Shown here: positions 44,641 to 56,235 of the stretch, in pieces | Numbering within the stretch: the stretch's first letter is position 1 | Layout of the letters: each line of letters starts with the position of its first letter | Assembly: GCA_026315105.1 (NCBI GenBank) | Contig: CM048755.1 | Span: forward strand, 213,454,333 to 213,518,332 | Origin: Locusta migratoria | Taxonomy: Eukaryota > Arthropoda > Insecta > Orthoptera > Acrididae | DNA: 64,000 nucleotides | Direction: 5' to 3' | The notes under the pieces: generated by a model | Told to the model about the DNA's origin: nothing | Database searches by the model: none | The model's input: only the letters and a program-made list of their open reading frames with translations | Made by a program: the position numbers and the translations under genes

Positions 44641-47600
44641 TCTTTAAATCGTTATTCTAAGGATTTGTAATATATTCCTATTCTAGCCTATTATTAGCAT
44701 AAATTGACATACCCAGTAACTAGTGAAAAAATATGAAGATCAGATTCTCACAGGAAATGCACGGAATAAAAATTGTACGATCACCCCAAAACTGCACAAC
44801 CAGATACCGCACTGAAATTCATATAGCTCTGGCGTCACAGGCAACACATCCATGAAAGAACTGCGCTGTATTAACAATGTACCAAAGCAAGAATAAGTGG
44901 CACGCTATATTTCCGCAGCAGTAGAAATAACGAAAAATTTTACTCATTTTCGCAAAGTTGGATTTTAAAAAGTGGGACATTGAAGACCCGTCGTATCATA
45001 AAAGGTTAAAAAGTGGAGAATCTGAACTTATAAATAAATAGTAAGTCACAATGTTATGTTCCCATCAATTCTGAATGCATTCAGAATGTCAGCAAAACTA
45101 GGCGCATTTCATGATCCAACAATATATTTAATATCTTCAAGACCACAAAAGTTAATGTACACAATATCTGAAAATATCAAATTAGACTTAAAATTACCAA
45201 CTTTTGAATGCGTTATACCATTTCAATAAACTAGTCTTATATGATAGCTTATTACCTCAACCTATCATCTTGAAAGAAAAATACTTGTATCTATTTATTT
45301 AAGGATTTATTACAAGTGCTGTATCAATATAAATTGAAATAAAGTCAGATTGTCGTATCCTCCACAGTAACTCAGCAGTTGCATGCAACATGATTTGCTC
45401 CTTTTTACTAATTTTGTGTAGCTATTAATGAATATTTATCTATTTTGCCAGTTAATTTACGTAAATATGGCTTGTTCATTTATTTATTTCATACATAAAT
45501 TGTATTGCTGTTAAGTAGTCCCAAGGTGACTAAATGTTTGTAACTTTTCCGGTTAATATTGTCAAAATGTTGAGTTAGTATGGAAATGGTCAAAGATAAG
45601 TCAAAACAAATCTTTCATCTTCAGAACTCTGATAAATTTTGAGGGGCTCGTGATCTGCCAGTGAGAGAAAGGCTATAGCAGAAAACTGATGTGGTCATGT
45701 AAAATACTTGAGCTGTTCGTGTATAGAACTCCTTGGGACTATAATAACACTTCATGTTTCTTCTTGGGAGAAAGAGGATCTGCCTGGATAGTTGATGTGA
45801 TTCATTTGCGACAGTTTCAAAATCTGTGTGGCAAACGGTCGCTTTGTCGGAACTTTTAACTTTGGCAAGGACTAATAAATGCCAGTTTAAGACCTTTAAC
45901 ATTTTACGATTCCATTACGGAATTCTAACAGAACAGTGTTCGAGAGATTTTACGAGTGTTGATACGTTAATTGTCCTACTAAGATTTGAACTAATTTGAG
46001 CTTAGGTTATTTCATGTTTTGTGATTGGAAAATTGACTTAGCGTCAAAGCATCGTCGATAATATCTGAGTTGAGAATTTTGGTACCACTTTCATTACGCA
46101 GTTAACGCGTCTGTTCTGCCAATTTTATAAAGTTTATTTTCGTTTATTACTATGTTTTGTGTAGGATCACTTCCTATACATCAAAACATGTGTTTGAATA
46201 ACTGCCATTCAACTGGGTTATTTGGCGCTGCCTACATCAGTGACAAACATTACAATAAAACCTCCATTATTGATTAATGATTTAGCTTTATTTCATTATT
46301 ATTTCGCAAATGTTATCCTATGCATAGAGTGTTTGAGTGTAGTATCGCAGTTACAAGGTACTGTTTTGCAGCTGATGTAGTTGCTGGGCATGAAAGCAGA
46401 CGTGTAAGGTTCGACCCTGGGACAATATCAAGGCATATTTCTTTAACAGAGCTGTACATACCCGGGTCGTGTTATTTAAGTTTGACCACTACAACATAGG
46501 TTGGTCAACACATTCAGACAACAAAAACGACTGACGAGGAAGAAAGAGCAAAAGTTAGTACAAAACAAACGTGGGTTCAAATACTTCGACGATAACAAAG
46601 AAAAATGTAACATTTATAACAATTATCTCTAAGGTTCTCGCACAGTACCCCTACTTTCCATTCTATAATACTTTTCGATAAATACGAAACATTGAAACAC
46701 TTATTTGTGATTTCGAAGCATCAATAAAAGTTTGTACGTCTGAAATACTGTTACACTAATGAATTAGTATTACTTTTTATGACTGAGAATATGTATTATT
46801 GACATAGGGATACTTATAAAATCTTGTTGAACACTCACATTAGCAGCAGGTAAATGATTCACTTCTTAGTTTTGTCACAGAAAATATTTGGGAACTGTTG
46901 CAAGATTTATGGAAATTCAAAATTAATGCCCGGTCTCTTAAACTTCTTCAGCATCAAATGCTGTCAAACATGCAAAAATTTACGTCGTGGTTCGGCGCGG
47001 TAGATTCTGCAACAAAAACCAGCAGCGTGAAAGCTCAGTGCCAGCGGGTATCTCGGACAAAACCTTCTCCCCTCTTTGAAGTTTGGAGAGCTTTGTTATA
47101 GTTACAAAGAAGAAACTTTTGCTGATGCATTGCCGACAGCCGCCTACCGAAGAGAGGAAGCAGGGCGTCAGGAACCACGTGTCTTGCGAAGGCCCTGTGC
47201 AAGTTTTAGAAAGAATTTATGCATAAGACGAGCATGAAATCTCATGTATAACGGCGAACGCAAGGTAATATAGTCGAAAACATAGCCTTGGTGACGAAAT
47301 TCATTTTTGTGTACAACTTTACGTCTGCTTTACTGAAATGAAGGTATCAAATATGCGTGGAGAATTAAGTATGTCAGAGTAACGACTTACACATAACTTG
47401 GAATCTATAAGTTTCGATAAACATCTCTCACATAATGCGTAAAGTTTTACAATGACCTATTGAAATGAGACTCACAGCAGAAATCTGATAGGGTCAAGAA
47501 CGTAAAAATAAAACAAGTTTCCAGCTTGTAACATAGTGTAAGCTTTAAAACACTTTGCAGTTCTCCTTGCAGTATGATTCTCTTCAGGTTAGTATATTAT

Positions 47601-48281
47601 ATCCTAAAGTTTATGATTTGAGAGACCGATTTGTATGTTCTTGCTTTAGCTGTGAGTGTTCTCTCTGTGACATTGAAACGACTCTAATTCTATGTCTGTG
47701 GAACGTTGGAAAGGTATTAAGTGAACGTTTTTACTACTATACTCTAAGTGTTGAAGTTTGGCGCGAAGCAAACATAATGTCTGTTTATTCACTTTATTAA
47801 TAGATTTGTAACTTCACATATCCACATTAAAGAAAAGATACAACAGTCTGTATGTAAAGGACCTTTTACACTGTTAGTGATCCTCATTTGAAAAATTATA
47901 AAGGGCGATCAACACGTTTCCATTCAAAAGTCATGAATGCTAATAGGGCAAAACAGCTGTGAGCATTTATCCAATTATTCAACCGAGCGACCCGGTTGCA
48001 AATACCCCTTTAATAAAATAACGTGTCCTGTTGCATGACGGAGTCAGTATCTGCACCGTTGGCCAAAAAAATTGCAGCACCAGCAAAGACCGGAGATATC
48101 AGAGCAAAATGTATTTAGAAGATGACACTCATGCCGATACCAACAATGTGTGTCATTTTGGATAGGAAGACAGGCCGCCTGTCTCAGACGATACGATTGC
48201 ATAAATGTTCGAAGAGAGCTTGAATGAAATTTCAGAAACTCAGGTTTGTTATTGTAGAAGACGGCTAGTCCTCCAGCCGAA
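44641..48281. other. No gene recognised
   Basis: 3.6 kb of AT-rich DNA, the longest stretch with no identifiable transposon. Frames of up to 93 codons are unsupported. The segment 48040-48120 (GGCCAAAAAAATTGCAGCAC) recalls 5' ends of some insect Tc1-like elements, but I cannot prove it. Confidence 0.45.
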
Positions 48282-48484
48282 CGCGCCGGCCGCGGTGGCC
48301 GAAGGGACTGAGGCGCTCCAGTCACGGTCTGCACGGCCATTACGGTCGGGGGTTCGAATCCCCCGTCGGGCATGGATATTTGTGCCGTCCTTGGTCTTAG
48401 CTAGTTAGTAAGTAGTTTGTAAGTTTATGGACTGATGACCCCTTAGTTAAGTCCCATAAGCTATACAAACATTTGAACATTTTT
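48282..48484 (+). mobile_element. SINE-A with TSD
   Basis: Full-length. CCAGCCGAA occurs at 48273-48281 and 48485-48493. Confidence 0.9.
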
Positions 48485-49249
48485 CCAGCCGAAGGCGCTT
48501 AGTCACCGCGGCGGTTTCACATGACCACGGCGCACTGGCAAAGCTAATTCCCTCAGTGTTTGAGATCATCAGCGTGGAGTGTTGAGACTGTCCCTATTTT
48601 GCTCCTTTTTTCACAGTTCCGCATACATTCTTCCTGTTTTTGTGGCTTACCTGAGTACAACTTTCGAGATCTGTCCACTGAAACATAAACTGCTCAAAAG
48701 AATTAGGGGTTCAGGTGATGTGTCTTACACGAAACATATATGGAACTGTATTTTATTATTATACTGGTTACAATTTTCATTTGTGTGTGATAGTCTGCTG
48801 TCTCAACTCTTTGGTTGAAGTTTACATGGGGTTTACTTAGGGCGAGCCACAATGGGGATACCATAATAATGAAAAGGTCATTCTCTTTGTCCTCTGATAT
48901 GGTCTGTGATCACTTTGGACGGCCAGCGTGACATGCACAGTATGAGGTAATCTATCAGCCCTCGAGAGATATTTGGCCATTCCTCAGTTAGCGCAATATC
49001 GATATCTGCAGCTTTTGTGGGAGATGCTGGTCTGGCTGCAATGTGTCTCACAAGTGCATCCTAGACATGCTCAATGGGGTTCAAGACCGGTGAACAAGCT
49101 GGCCACTCCATTCCTTCAATTCCTTCAGATTCAAGCACGTTGTTCACAAGTGCAGCTCCGTGGAGACGTGCATTATCGGCTACCAGGAAAAATTCCATCC
49201 CCTATGGCACCAGCGTAGGGCACATAAAAGGTCGAATGATCTCTTCTCA

Positions 49250-49526
49250 CCGAGCGAGGTGGCGCAGTGGTAACGCACTGGACTCGCATTCGGGAGGATG
49301 GTGGTTCAAATCCACCTCCGGCCATCCAGATTTAGGTTTTCCGTGATTTCCTTAAATCACTCCAGGCAAATACCGGGATGGTTCCTTTCAAAAGGGCACG
49401 ACTGGTTTCCTTCCCCACCCTTACCAAAAACTCCGAGCGTTAGCTGCGTCTCTAATGACCAAGCTGTCGACGGGACGTTAAATCCTAAGCTTCCTTCCTT
49501 CTTCCTTCTTCGTCTGAGAAGAGATG
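49250..49526 (+). mobile_element. SINE-C with 11-bp TSD
   Basis: A second tRNA-derived family: head CGAGCGAGGTGGCGCAGTGG, B-box GGTTCAAATCC, CCAGATTTAGGTTTTCCGTG body, ending in a CTTCCTTCCTTCTTCC-type pyrimidine tract. TSD GATCTCTTCTC at 49239-49249 and 49527-49537. Confidence 0.92.
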
Positions 49527-49560
49527 GATCTCTTCTCTACACCTCTGAACAGTCACAGCG

Positions 49561-49763
49561 AAAAAAAATGTTCAAATGTTTGTAAAGCTGATGGGACTCA
49601 ACTGCGGGGTCATCAATCCCTAAACTTACAAACTACTTAGGTACTAGCTTATACTACAGACGGCACAAACATCCATGCCCGAGGGGGGATTCGAACCCCC
49701 GACGGGGAACGGCCTCGCTCATCGTAGCACAGCGCCTGAATGCGCTCGGCCGCTCTGTCGCGG
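49561..49763 (-). mobile_element. SINE-A with 11-bp TSD
   Basis: TSD CAGTCACAGCG at 49550-49560 and 49764-49774. Head variant CGCTCGGCCGCTCTGTCGCG. Confidence 0.92.
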
Positions 49764-50136
49764 CAGTCACAGCGCAATTCTGGACGATATAGAGGTCCGT
49801 ACGGCGCCAAAAATGACTCCTGCCCACACCATCGTCCACCACCATGATATATTGATGTATCCTGCACATAATCAGGAGTGTTCAGAGCTCCACGTTTTCT
49901 CCAGGGGAGGGAAGGACGATAGTCAAGCTGAACACGAAATCTTGACTCACCTGTGAACGGAAGCCGGCGCCATTCGTTATGGCTCCTATCCTGATTTGTC
50001 CCTCCACCCTGTTTCTGCGGGCTAAATCGAGTCGTGGTTTTAATGGGACATACACCATATACCTCCATGCTAGAGGCCACATTCTCCAAAGCAATTTCCG
50101 ACTTTTGTATTGATATTGAGTGTCTTGTTGCTGCCT

Positions 50137-50158
50137 GGGGGGGGGGGGGGGGGGGGGG
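50137..50158. repeat. 22-nt G homopolymer
   Basis: Lies inside the Tc1-like pseudogene and reads as polyproline on the minus strand. Contrasts with the surrounding balanced composition. Confidence 0.9.
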
Positions 50159-50599
50159 TGCGTTGCAGCTGAGTTGCATTCAACCTCCAGTCTCAACGGG
50201 CAGTTAACCGGAGATAAAAGTCATCTCTTACTGATGCTACCTGAAGACGACCTTGGCCTTGCCATCTTTCAACGGTTCCTATTGTCTGAAATCGCGTCCA
50301 GGTCCTGGAAATTACACTTTGGGGCATTCCAATAGCTGCAGCCATCTCCTTCTGTGTCTGTCCCGCTTCAAACCTTCATATGGCTCTCCATGCTATAGCT
50401 TCGAGTAGGTCACGTTGTCGTTGCATTACACTAACTGCTCACTGCTCTATCTGCACCCAACTGCTTGTGTAATTCATTTGGTAGAGTAAATGCAAGTCAA
50501 CACTAACCCCATCTACAGCAGTTTTCTGTAGTTACCACAATATCAATTTAATTTCATTTGCGTCTGCAGCATTGTGTATGTCTTTTAAGGATATATTGT

Positions 50600-51528
50600 T
50601 AATGCAAATAATACCGAAATAATGCTTTACTCGGTAGATGTTATTTAATGCTTATAAATACAGCAATAGGTCTGTTTCGGCCTTGTGGCCTTCATAAGGG
50701 TATGTCCATATTGCTTCGAAGAGGTATAATTTTATTTCAATTAATGCATATAGTTGCAGACTAATGTTCTTTAAATTCTTCGTTTGTGTGGACATAATGC
50801 CCGTAGTTGCTTTCATAATTATGAATAGCAGTGTTTGTCCGTCTTTGCAACTACAATAAAAATGCGGTTTTTTTCATGCAAACATGAAACAGACCGGCAT
50901 TCCATAATGTGAAGCGAAAAGAAGACAAAATTTCCGTAAGTAACAAACATTAGGCCTACTTTTCATGGTCCGTTTAAGAACTATTTTCGATATGAAAACA
51001 AAACAAACTGTAGATTTCTATTATCACAGACCACTGAAGATGTTTTACAGTCATTAAAACTAAACGCGCCTGGTGTGAAAAACCCGCATTTTTATTGTAG
51101 TTGCAAAGACGGACAAACACTGCTATTCATAATAATGTTCTTTAGATGGTATTTATATTATTTCATGCTTGTCAGGTTATTAATTTATTATTGCTAACCA
51201 GACATTTGTTTTTGACATATCCTCCAGCGATGTTATATGGTTAAGATTATTTATAAACAAACTGTAACCATAGAGCATCGCTGGAGGATATGACAAACAC
51301 AAATGTCAGATTAGCAATAATAAATTAATAACCTGACAATCATGAAATAATATAATTACTATCTAAAGAACATTGACATGCAGTAATTGAAATAAAATTA
51401 TACCTCCACGAAGAAATATGGACAAAGCCTGATGAAGGCCACAGAGCCGAAATAGGCCTATTGCTGTATTTATAAACATTAAATAACATCTACCGAGTAA
51501 ACCAGCATTTCGGTATTATTTGCATTAC
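50600..51528. mobile_element. Compound foldback element (nested inverted repeats)
   Basis: Three nested inverted pairs. Outer: about 50600-50770 with about 51365-51528 (TAATGCAAATAATACCGAAA / TTTCGGTATTATTTGCATTA; GAGGTATAATTTTATTTCAA / AATAAAATTATACCTC). Middle: about 50815-50880 with about 51078-51145 (GTGTTTGTCCGTCTTTGCAA / TTGCAAAGACGGACAAACAC). Inner: about 51138-51243 with about 51268-51375 (ATATCCTCCAGCGATG / CATCGCTGGAGGATAT). The word AATGTTCTTTA ends the outer left arm and opens the inner left arm, so the middle pair looks like a second foldback inserted in the first. No ORF. Non-autonomous. Confidence 0.8.
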
Positions 51529-52215
51529 CACTACATCGGTTGACGTTATCTCCACACCGTAGAACTGACATAAAGACGTCGAACCATTTCAGTTCATTCT
51601 GACGATGACAGTACTTCCGAACCCTAATTGTTTTTTCCAGTGTATTACCACTGAATTTTAAGAGGGAGTTTCCTTTGTGATCACAAACATCATATTAAGC
51701 AAAGTGAGCTTTACAGTTCCGCCACTGCTGAGATTGCGTTAAAATCGGACAAAAATTAGAATTTTAAAAGACGAGTCTTTTAACATTCGATAAGAGCTGG
51801 GATTCCGTTATAATGGTCGTCCGAGATTATAAATAACAATTATAATTTCAACAGTGACCAGGAATATACAGTCAGGCGTGGGGACGCAATTCGGATATCG
51901 AAAAGAAACCGAAGACGGATGCGCGACGGTCGTAGGGAGGCAGGAGCTGTTGTGGCAACGACCGTCCCGCCCGCTGACGTCACGGCTTGACCCTGGCCGG
52001 CGGTGGCTGGGCGTCGTTGAACTGCAGGTTATTGCATGGCGGCGCCTTTTGATGCGGTGGCCGCAGGTGTCTCGCGTTACTCGCCGCCGGCTGTGTGCTG
52101 TGTGGGCGCACAGCACCAGTTTGCGCTGTGGCGGCGGCAGCGGATGTAAACTTGTCCTGTGTGCCAGCGCGTACTACACACCTGGCAACTGGCGGAAACA
52201 GTAACAAAAAGAAAA
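51529..52215. other. No gene recognised; GC-rich patch
   Basis: 51890-52180 is GC-rich with many CpG (CCCGCCCGCTGACGTCACGG). It faintly resembles repeat G but alignment is weak. The frames here are low-complexity. Confidence 0.4.
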
Positions 52216-52411
52216 AAGTTCAAATGTTTGTACAGCTTATGGGACTTAACTACGGGGTCATCAGTCCCTAAACTTACAAACTACTTATCAACTACTTACG
52301 AACTAGGACGGCACAAATACCCATGCCCGAGTTAGGATTCGAACCCCCGCCCGTAGTGGCCGCGCAGACCGTCACTGGAGCGCCTCAGCCCCCTCGGCCA
52401 CCGCGGCCGGC
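52216..52411 (-). mobile_element. SINE-A
   Basis: Full-length reverse copy (CCCGAGTTAGGATTCGAACC, CCACCGCGGCCGG). TSD not resolved. Confidence 0.87.
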
Positions 52412-52559
52412 TTCGTGTCATTCAGTCTTTCTCCAGATAGCTTAATTCACATATCTGGTAATTGGTATACTAAAAGTTCTTTAAGCATAAAATGAATATA
52501 GATCTACTAAGCAACACAGAAGCTAATAAAGTAAAATTGGAAAAAATGCCTGGTATATA

Positions 52560-53202
52560 CGAGGCGCTGCAGCGCTGCGATTGCAGTTCCGCACATGCGC
52601 TGTAGACGATGTGTATCAAGGAGAAGAACGTGCGCCATTTGGAGATCGCTGTCAGTTACGTACGCTTTGTTGTGCTTGTTTGAAATGTCGGCGTTGATTG
52701 AAAATCGCGCCGCCTGTGAAATCAGGTCGGTGATTCGGTTTCTGAATGCGAGGAAAGTGAAACCAAGTGAAATTTATCGGCAAATTTGCGATGTTTACGG
52801 ACCAAATGCGATGAGTGATTCGATGGTGAGAAGATGGGTACGACAGTTCAATGGCGGACGTAGTGATGAGTACGATGAAGAACCTTTGGTTACAGAAGAA
52901 CTGGTTCACGCGATTGATGACAAGATCCAGGAAAACCGTAGATTTACAATTACTACTCTCGCTATGGACTTCCCCCAAATTTCCCCATTACTGATGGATG
53001 GTTGAAGACATAGGCAGCAGATTTCTATGAAGAAGGTATACAAAACCTGGTGCCACGCTATGACAAATGCCTGAAAAATTTCGGCAGTTATGTGGAAAAG
53101 TAGTTTAAGAGTTTTAGAATTTTGTGCAATAAAAATTTCTTCTGTATCTGTGTACAATTTCATTTTATTACCAAGCGGAACTTCCTTTCTGGACGCGCCT
53201 CG
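52560..53202 (+). mobile_element. mariner deletion derivative (copy 2)
   Basis: Same family as 25494-26192, between TA at 52558-52559 and 53203-53204. The right terminal repeat is intact (CTTTCTGGACGCGCCTCG). The left keeps only CGAGGCGC and then jumps to TGCAGCGCTGCGATTGC, so about 35 bp of the left end is lost. 643 bp. Confidence 0.9.
52685..53103 (+). pseudogene. mariner transposase remnant (copy 2)
   Basis: Frame MSALIENRAACEIRSVIRFL, KVKPSEIYRQICDVYGP, MVRRWVRQFNGGRSD, LVTEELVHAIDDKIQENRRF and LAMDFPQISPLLMDG-stop. The C-terminus follows in another frame (WLKT-stop-AADFYEEGIQNLV, YDKCLKNFGSYVEK). The catalytic core is missing. It keeps FPQIS, which copy 1 lacks, and lacks the DELKETVSN segment that copy 1 keeps, so the internal deletions differ. 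The RSGRP segment is also deleted here. Confidence 0.83.
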
Positions 53203-53204
53203 TA

Positions 53205-53520
53205 CATATATACTTAAATTTTTTAATGATTCTATAAAGCCTTCAGTGGATACTTTTCTATATTTTGAATACTATGTTCAATGATACTCGTTTTATAAGA
53301 GACAGAGTAGAAATAAAGTAGCAATATTCACATAAATTACAATATTACAGCTACGTATCTCGGAAAAATAGCACTATGGAAGTAAAATGTAAACACTGGG
53401 GGTATTACACCATTACAGCAATTTGAAAGCTTACTTAACGTGCATACATTTTTAATTTCGAATGCAATATTAAACATTCGTATTTATTGTGAGGTCTGAC
53501 ACAGTTAAAACCTATGCACG

Positions 53521-53568
<48 letters not shown>

Positions 53569-53665
53569 GAGAACCTGAGAAATCAGACACCCACCATTAA
53601 ATCCAATGATAAGAACCACCTGCACGGATATAACACATAATAGTCATCCGAGGAGGCATTGCCAC
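53205..53665. repeat. AT-rich DNA with an (AC)n microsatellite
   Basis: (AC)n, about 25 units, at about 53517-53566. Otherwise no feature. Confidence 0.7.
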
Positions 53666-53676
53666 CAATAGTTGCA

Positions 53677-53872
53677 AATGTTCAAATGTTTGTATAGTCT
53701 ATGGGACTTAACTACGGGGCCATCAGTCCCTAAACTTACAAACTACTTATGAACTAACTAAGACTAAGGACGGCACAAATATCCATGCCCGAGGGGGGAT
53801 TCGAACCCCCGACCGTAGTTGCCGTGCATACCGTGACTGAAGCGCCTCAGTCCCCTCGGCCACCGCGGCCGG
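53677..53872 (-). mobile_element. SINE-A with 11-bp TSD
   Basis: TSD CAATAGTTGCA at 53666-53676 and CAATAATTGCA at 53873-53883 (one mismatch). Confidence 0.92.
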
Positions 53873-53883
53873 CAATAATTGCA

Positions 53884-54705
53884 GGAAGCCCATTGGGTAG
53901 ACTGAAAGACTGCTACTAGGGGCCTAAAAGTGACAATCCAGCACGGTATGAACCACTGTAAAGAGAGCGCCACAGCGACATATGGGCAGGCACACTCGAC
54001 GAATAAAGTGGTCATGTGTTAACCAGGTATGGCCAATACGCTATGGGTTGATTTCCCTTCAGTTTGGTGCAAGATCGGAACTGTACGAAGGGGTGTCGGG
54101 AAGTTACCAATGAAACTCTTGAAAGGCAATCGAATCTAATACCACCCCACAGCGTAGTACCGTGTGGAGGACCAGTATGGCGATACATAATGCATCAATT
54201 CAACAATGTCTCACCATTTTTCTCCCGACTCTACGTCTGGAGACATTATTGTCTTCTTGGTGGAAGATTTCTAGGAACTGTAAATGCTAGCTGTAGTTTA
54301 GTGTCACAGACTCAATTTTACAGTGCTAGCAGTGTTAAGTAATCAAGCAGTCTGAGTAATTATTTGCTTACTTTATCAAAACTAAGTACCTTGAACAAAT
54401 GGAAGAAAGTGAGAGTAAAGAAATGATTAAAACACATCTCTGATGTGTTTCTGTAATGATGCCACACATAAAAATGTATAAAACACTTACTAAGTCTGTG
54501 ACACTAGAACGTCTCAACGACATACAATTTTGGTTCATAGATTTCTTCAAGTTCTGAATCTCAGACTTCAAACATGACGGGCTGTTGAAATTTTGAAAAT
54601 AACAAGAAAGTATTTCACCGACAGTCAGTAACTTCATTTGATCAATAACAAAGACCTCTTTTAACAAAAGTATCAACACCATTACTCTGAAATTGCCTGT
54701 CAGAG
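53884..54705. other. No gene recognised
   Basis: Frames of up to 104 codons without a recognisable domain. Confidence 0.4.
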
Positions 54706-54834
54706 GATGGAAGGAAACTTAGATTTTAACGTGCCGTCGACATCGTGGTCATTAGAGATTAAGCTTATTCTCGTATTTTGGTAAGGGTGGAAAGATAATC
54801 GGACGTCTCTTTCAAAGAAACGTCCCAGCATTTA
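54706..54834 (-). mobile_element. SINE-C 3' fragment
   Basis: GGAAGGAAACTTAGATTTTA, GTGGTCATTAGAGA and TTGGTAAGGGTGGAAAGATA are the reverse complement of the SINE-C 3' half. Confidence 0.7.
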
Positions 54835-54849
54835 TTAATATGGTGTTTG

Positions 54850-55144
54850 CAGTGGCGGACTAATGGAGGGGGGGCTAGGGGGCGGACCGCCCCGGGCCTC
54901 TTGTCTTGTCTGGCCTCCGAATACCTCGAAAGCACCTTTTTTCTTTATATATATAAGCACTTTTGGCCTCTCGTTCTGCACATTTCGAAATCTGTTTTTC
55001 TTAGACTGTCCCGTGCTCTCGATCTGAGGGCCTCCAAATTCTCTAAAGTTATTTTTTACAGTAATACATGTATTTCCAAATGCACGGGGGCCTCATTTTG
55101 TTTCGCCGCCGCCCCGGGCCTCCGAAAGTCTTAATCCGCCACTG
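54850..55144. mobile_element. 295-bp hAT-type MITE with 8-bp TSD
   Basis: Terminal inverted repeats CAGTGGCGGACTAA / TTAATCCGCCACTG. Flanks GGTGTTTG (54842-54849) and GACGTTTG (55145-55152) match at 6 of 8. Interior has CCGCCCCGGGCCTC twice in similar form. An 8-bp TSD and CAGTG-type ends fit hAT. Confidence 0.8.
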
Positions 55145-55252
55145 GACGTTTGTACTTTTCGGATATGTCCGAAAGAGCAGACACTATTAGTTGACAATAA
55201 CGGCAGTAAATTTACGAAATCGAAATAGTGAAACATTTAGACTGTTTCGGGG

Positions 55253-55345
55253 GGGGGGGGGGGTGGAAATAAATTCAGCGACAAAGTTGAAAATTTGTGC
55301 TTGACCGGGCCTCGAACCCGGATTTCCCACTTCGGGCCAGCGGAC
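55253..55345 (-). mobile_element. tRNA-derived repeat D, copy 1
   Basis: Minus strand: AAATCCGGGTTCGAGGCCCG (B-box), AGCACAAATTTTCAACTTTG, TGAATTTATTTCC. An 11-nt G run adjoins at about 55251-55262. Homologous to 55530-55640 in the opposite direction. Confidence 0.7.
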
Positions 55346-55529
55346 ATGTCCGAAAAAAAAAACAGACACCATATCAGTAATTGTAAATATACCCACAACA
55401 GGCAATGACAATTTCAATGCGGACGCATTAAAACGCTCTATCCCTTGCGGAAATGTAGTATAGACTGCGAGCAAGTGGAATCAATGGGTAGGGGGCTTGT
55501 AGTTGAGAATTTGGGTTGGAAGGGAAACA

Positions 55530-55640
55530 TGGCTGGATAGCCTAATTTGTAAGGTGGTTGCTGGCGCTAAGCCGGAAATCCGGGTTCGAATACCGGTCCA
55601 GCACAAATTTTCAACTTTTTCGTTGAATTTATTTCAAATT
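55530..55640 (+). mobile_element. tRNA-derived repeat D, copy 2
   Basis: GGCTGGATAGCCTAATTTGT head, AAATCCGGGTTCGAATACCG B-box, GCACAAATTTTCAACTTTTT tail and TTGAATTTATTTC. Inverted relative to copy 1, about 185 bp apart. Confidence 0.7.
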
Positions 55641-55651
55641 TTTCAGTATTT

Positions 55652-55786
55652 CAATCCCAGCATTTGCCTGTAACGGCTTACGGAAATCATGGAAGACCTA
55701 AATCTGGACGGCAGAAGGCGGATATCAACCACCGCCCTCCCGAATTCGCCCCCAGTGTGTTACCACTTCACCAACTCGCTCGGTGC
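55652..55786 (-). mobile_element. SINE-C, partial
   Basis: CCCAGCATTTGCCTG, GGAAATCATGGAAGACCTAA and CCAACTCGCTCGGTG are the 5' half of SINE-C in reverse. Confidence 0.78.
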
Positions 55787-56235
55787 CTGGCAGGGTGTTC
55801 ATCGAAGCATTTTCAGACTATTTTTCTACCATATCTCTCTCGAATACTGCGTGAAAAAACTAACAACTTAATCTTTCAGTTCGAGCTCTGATTTCTCTTA
55901 TTTTATTGGTATTATGACGTCTTCCTATGTAGATGGGAGTTAAAGATTTTTTTCACATTCGGAGGAAAAATTTTAAAGGATTACTGCGACCTGTACTTAA
56001 GAAACCGATGTCTCGATAATGGTTAGTGACCACGTTAATTTCCTTGCATCCTATCCCACAATTTAAGGGCTGGATACAGCGCATTATGTGACTTCACCTA
56101 GTTTAGAGTGTGACTTTTACTGAAAACCGCAAATGAAAAATTGTAATGTACTAGACACCTAAAAATTACCATTTTTAGTGTCGTATCAGAGTAGATACGC
56201 TGTTGCTGTTTATAATGAAAATAGCAAGTGTATGC
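55787..56235 (-). mobile_element. CR1/L2-like LINE 3' scrap, then nothing recognised
   Basis: 55880-56005 matches the LINE 3' region (CTGATTTCTCTTATTTTATT, TTTTTCACATTCGGAGGAAA). The rest, to 56235, holds nothing I recognise. Confidence 0.55.

Larger units (their letters stand above)
48890..50526 (-). pseudogene. Tc1-like transposase with two SINE insertions
   Basis: Starts MQRQRDLLEAIAWRAI at 50426 (minus). Then a HTH region RFEAGQTQKEMAAAIGMPQS and TRFQTIGTVERWQGQGR, interrupted by a poly-G tract at 50137-50158. Then NEWRRLPFTGESRFRV (block I; FTDESRF in the family, so the catalytic Asp is Gly here), VQDTSIYHGGGRWCGQ and SFLAPYGPLYR, SINE 49561-49763, SINE 49250-49526, and ARLHLRVNNVL, EWPACSPVLNPIEHV and ALTEEWPNISRGLIDYLI. 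The PIEH glutamate is kept. Several stops. The two SINEs break the region between blocks I and III, where block II was not found. Terminal repeats not recognised. Confidence 0.82.

Noticed and set aside
46376..46435. Isolated B-box-like GGTTCGACCC
   Set aside because: No convincing A-box, tail or TSD, and no match with the SINE families here.
48040..48120. 5' end of a Tc1-like element
   Set aside because: Resemblance rests on one phrase (GGCCAAAAAAATTGCAGCAC). No transposase or terminal repeat follows.
51430..51465. Hammerhead-ribozyme-like core (CTGATGA...GCCGAAAT)
   Set aside because: The conserved words are there, but stem I sides are not complementary and an extra base follows CTGATGA. 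It also lies inside an inverted-repeat arm. Not supported.
51950..52180. Third copy of GC-rich repeat G
   Set aside because: Only short matches in the same order. Similarity could be compositional.
53517..53566. Possible CRISPR or other spaced array
   Set aside because: A plain (AC)n microsatellite. No spaced repeats occur anywhere in the window.
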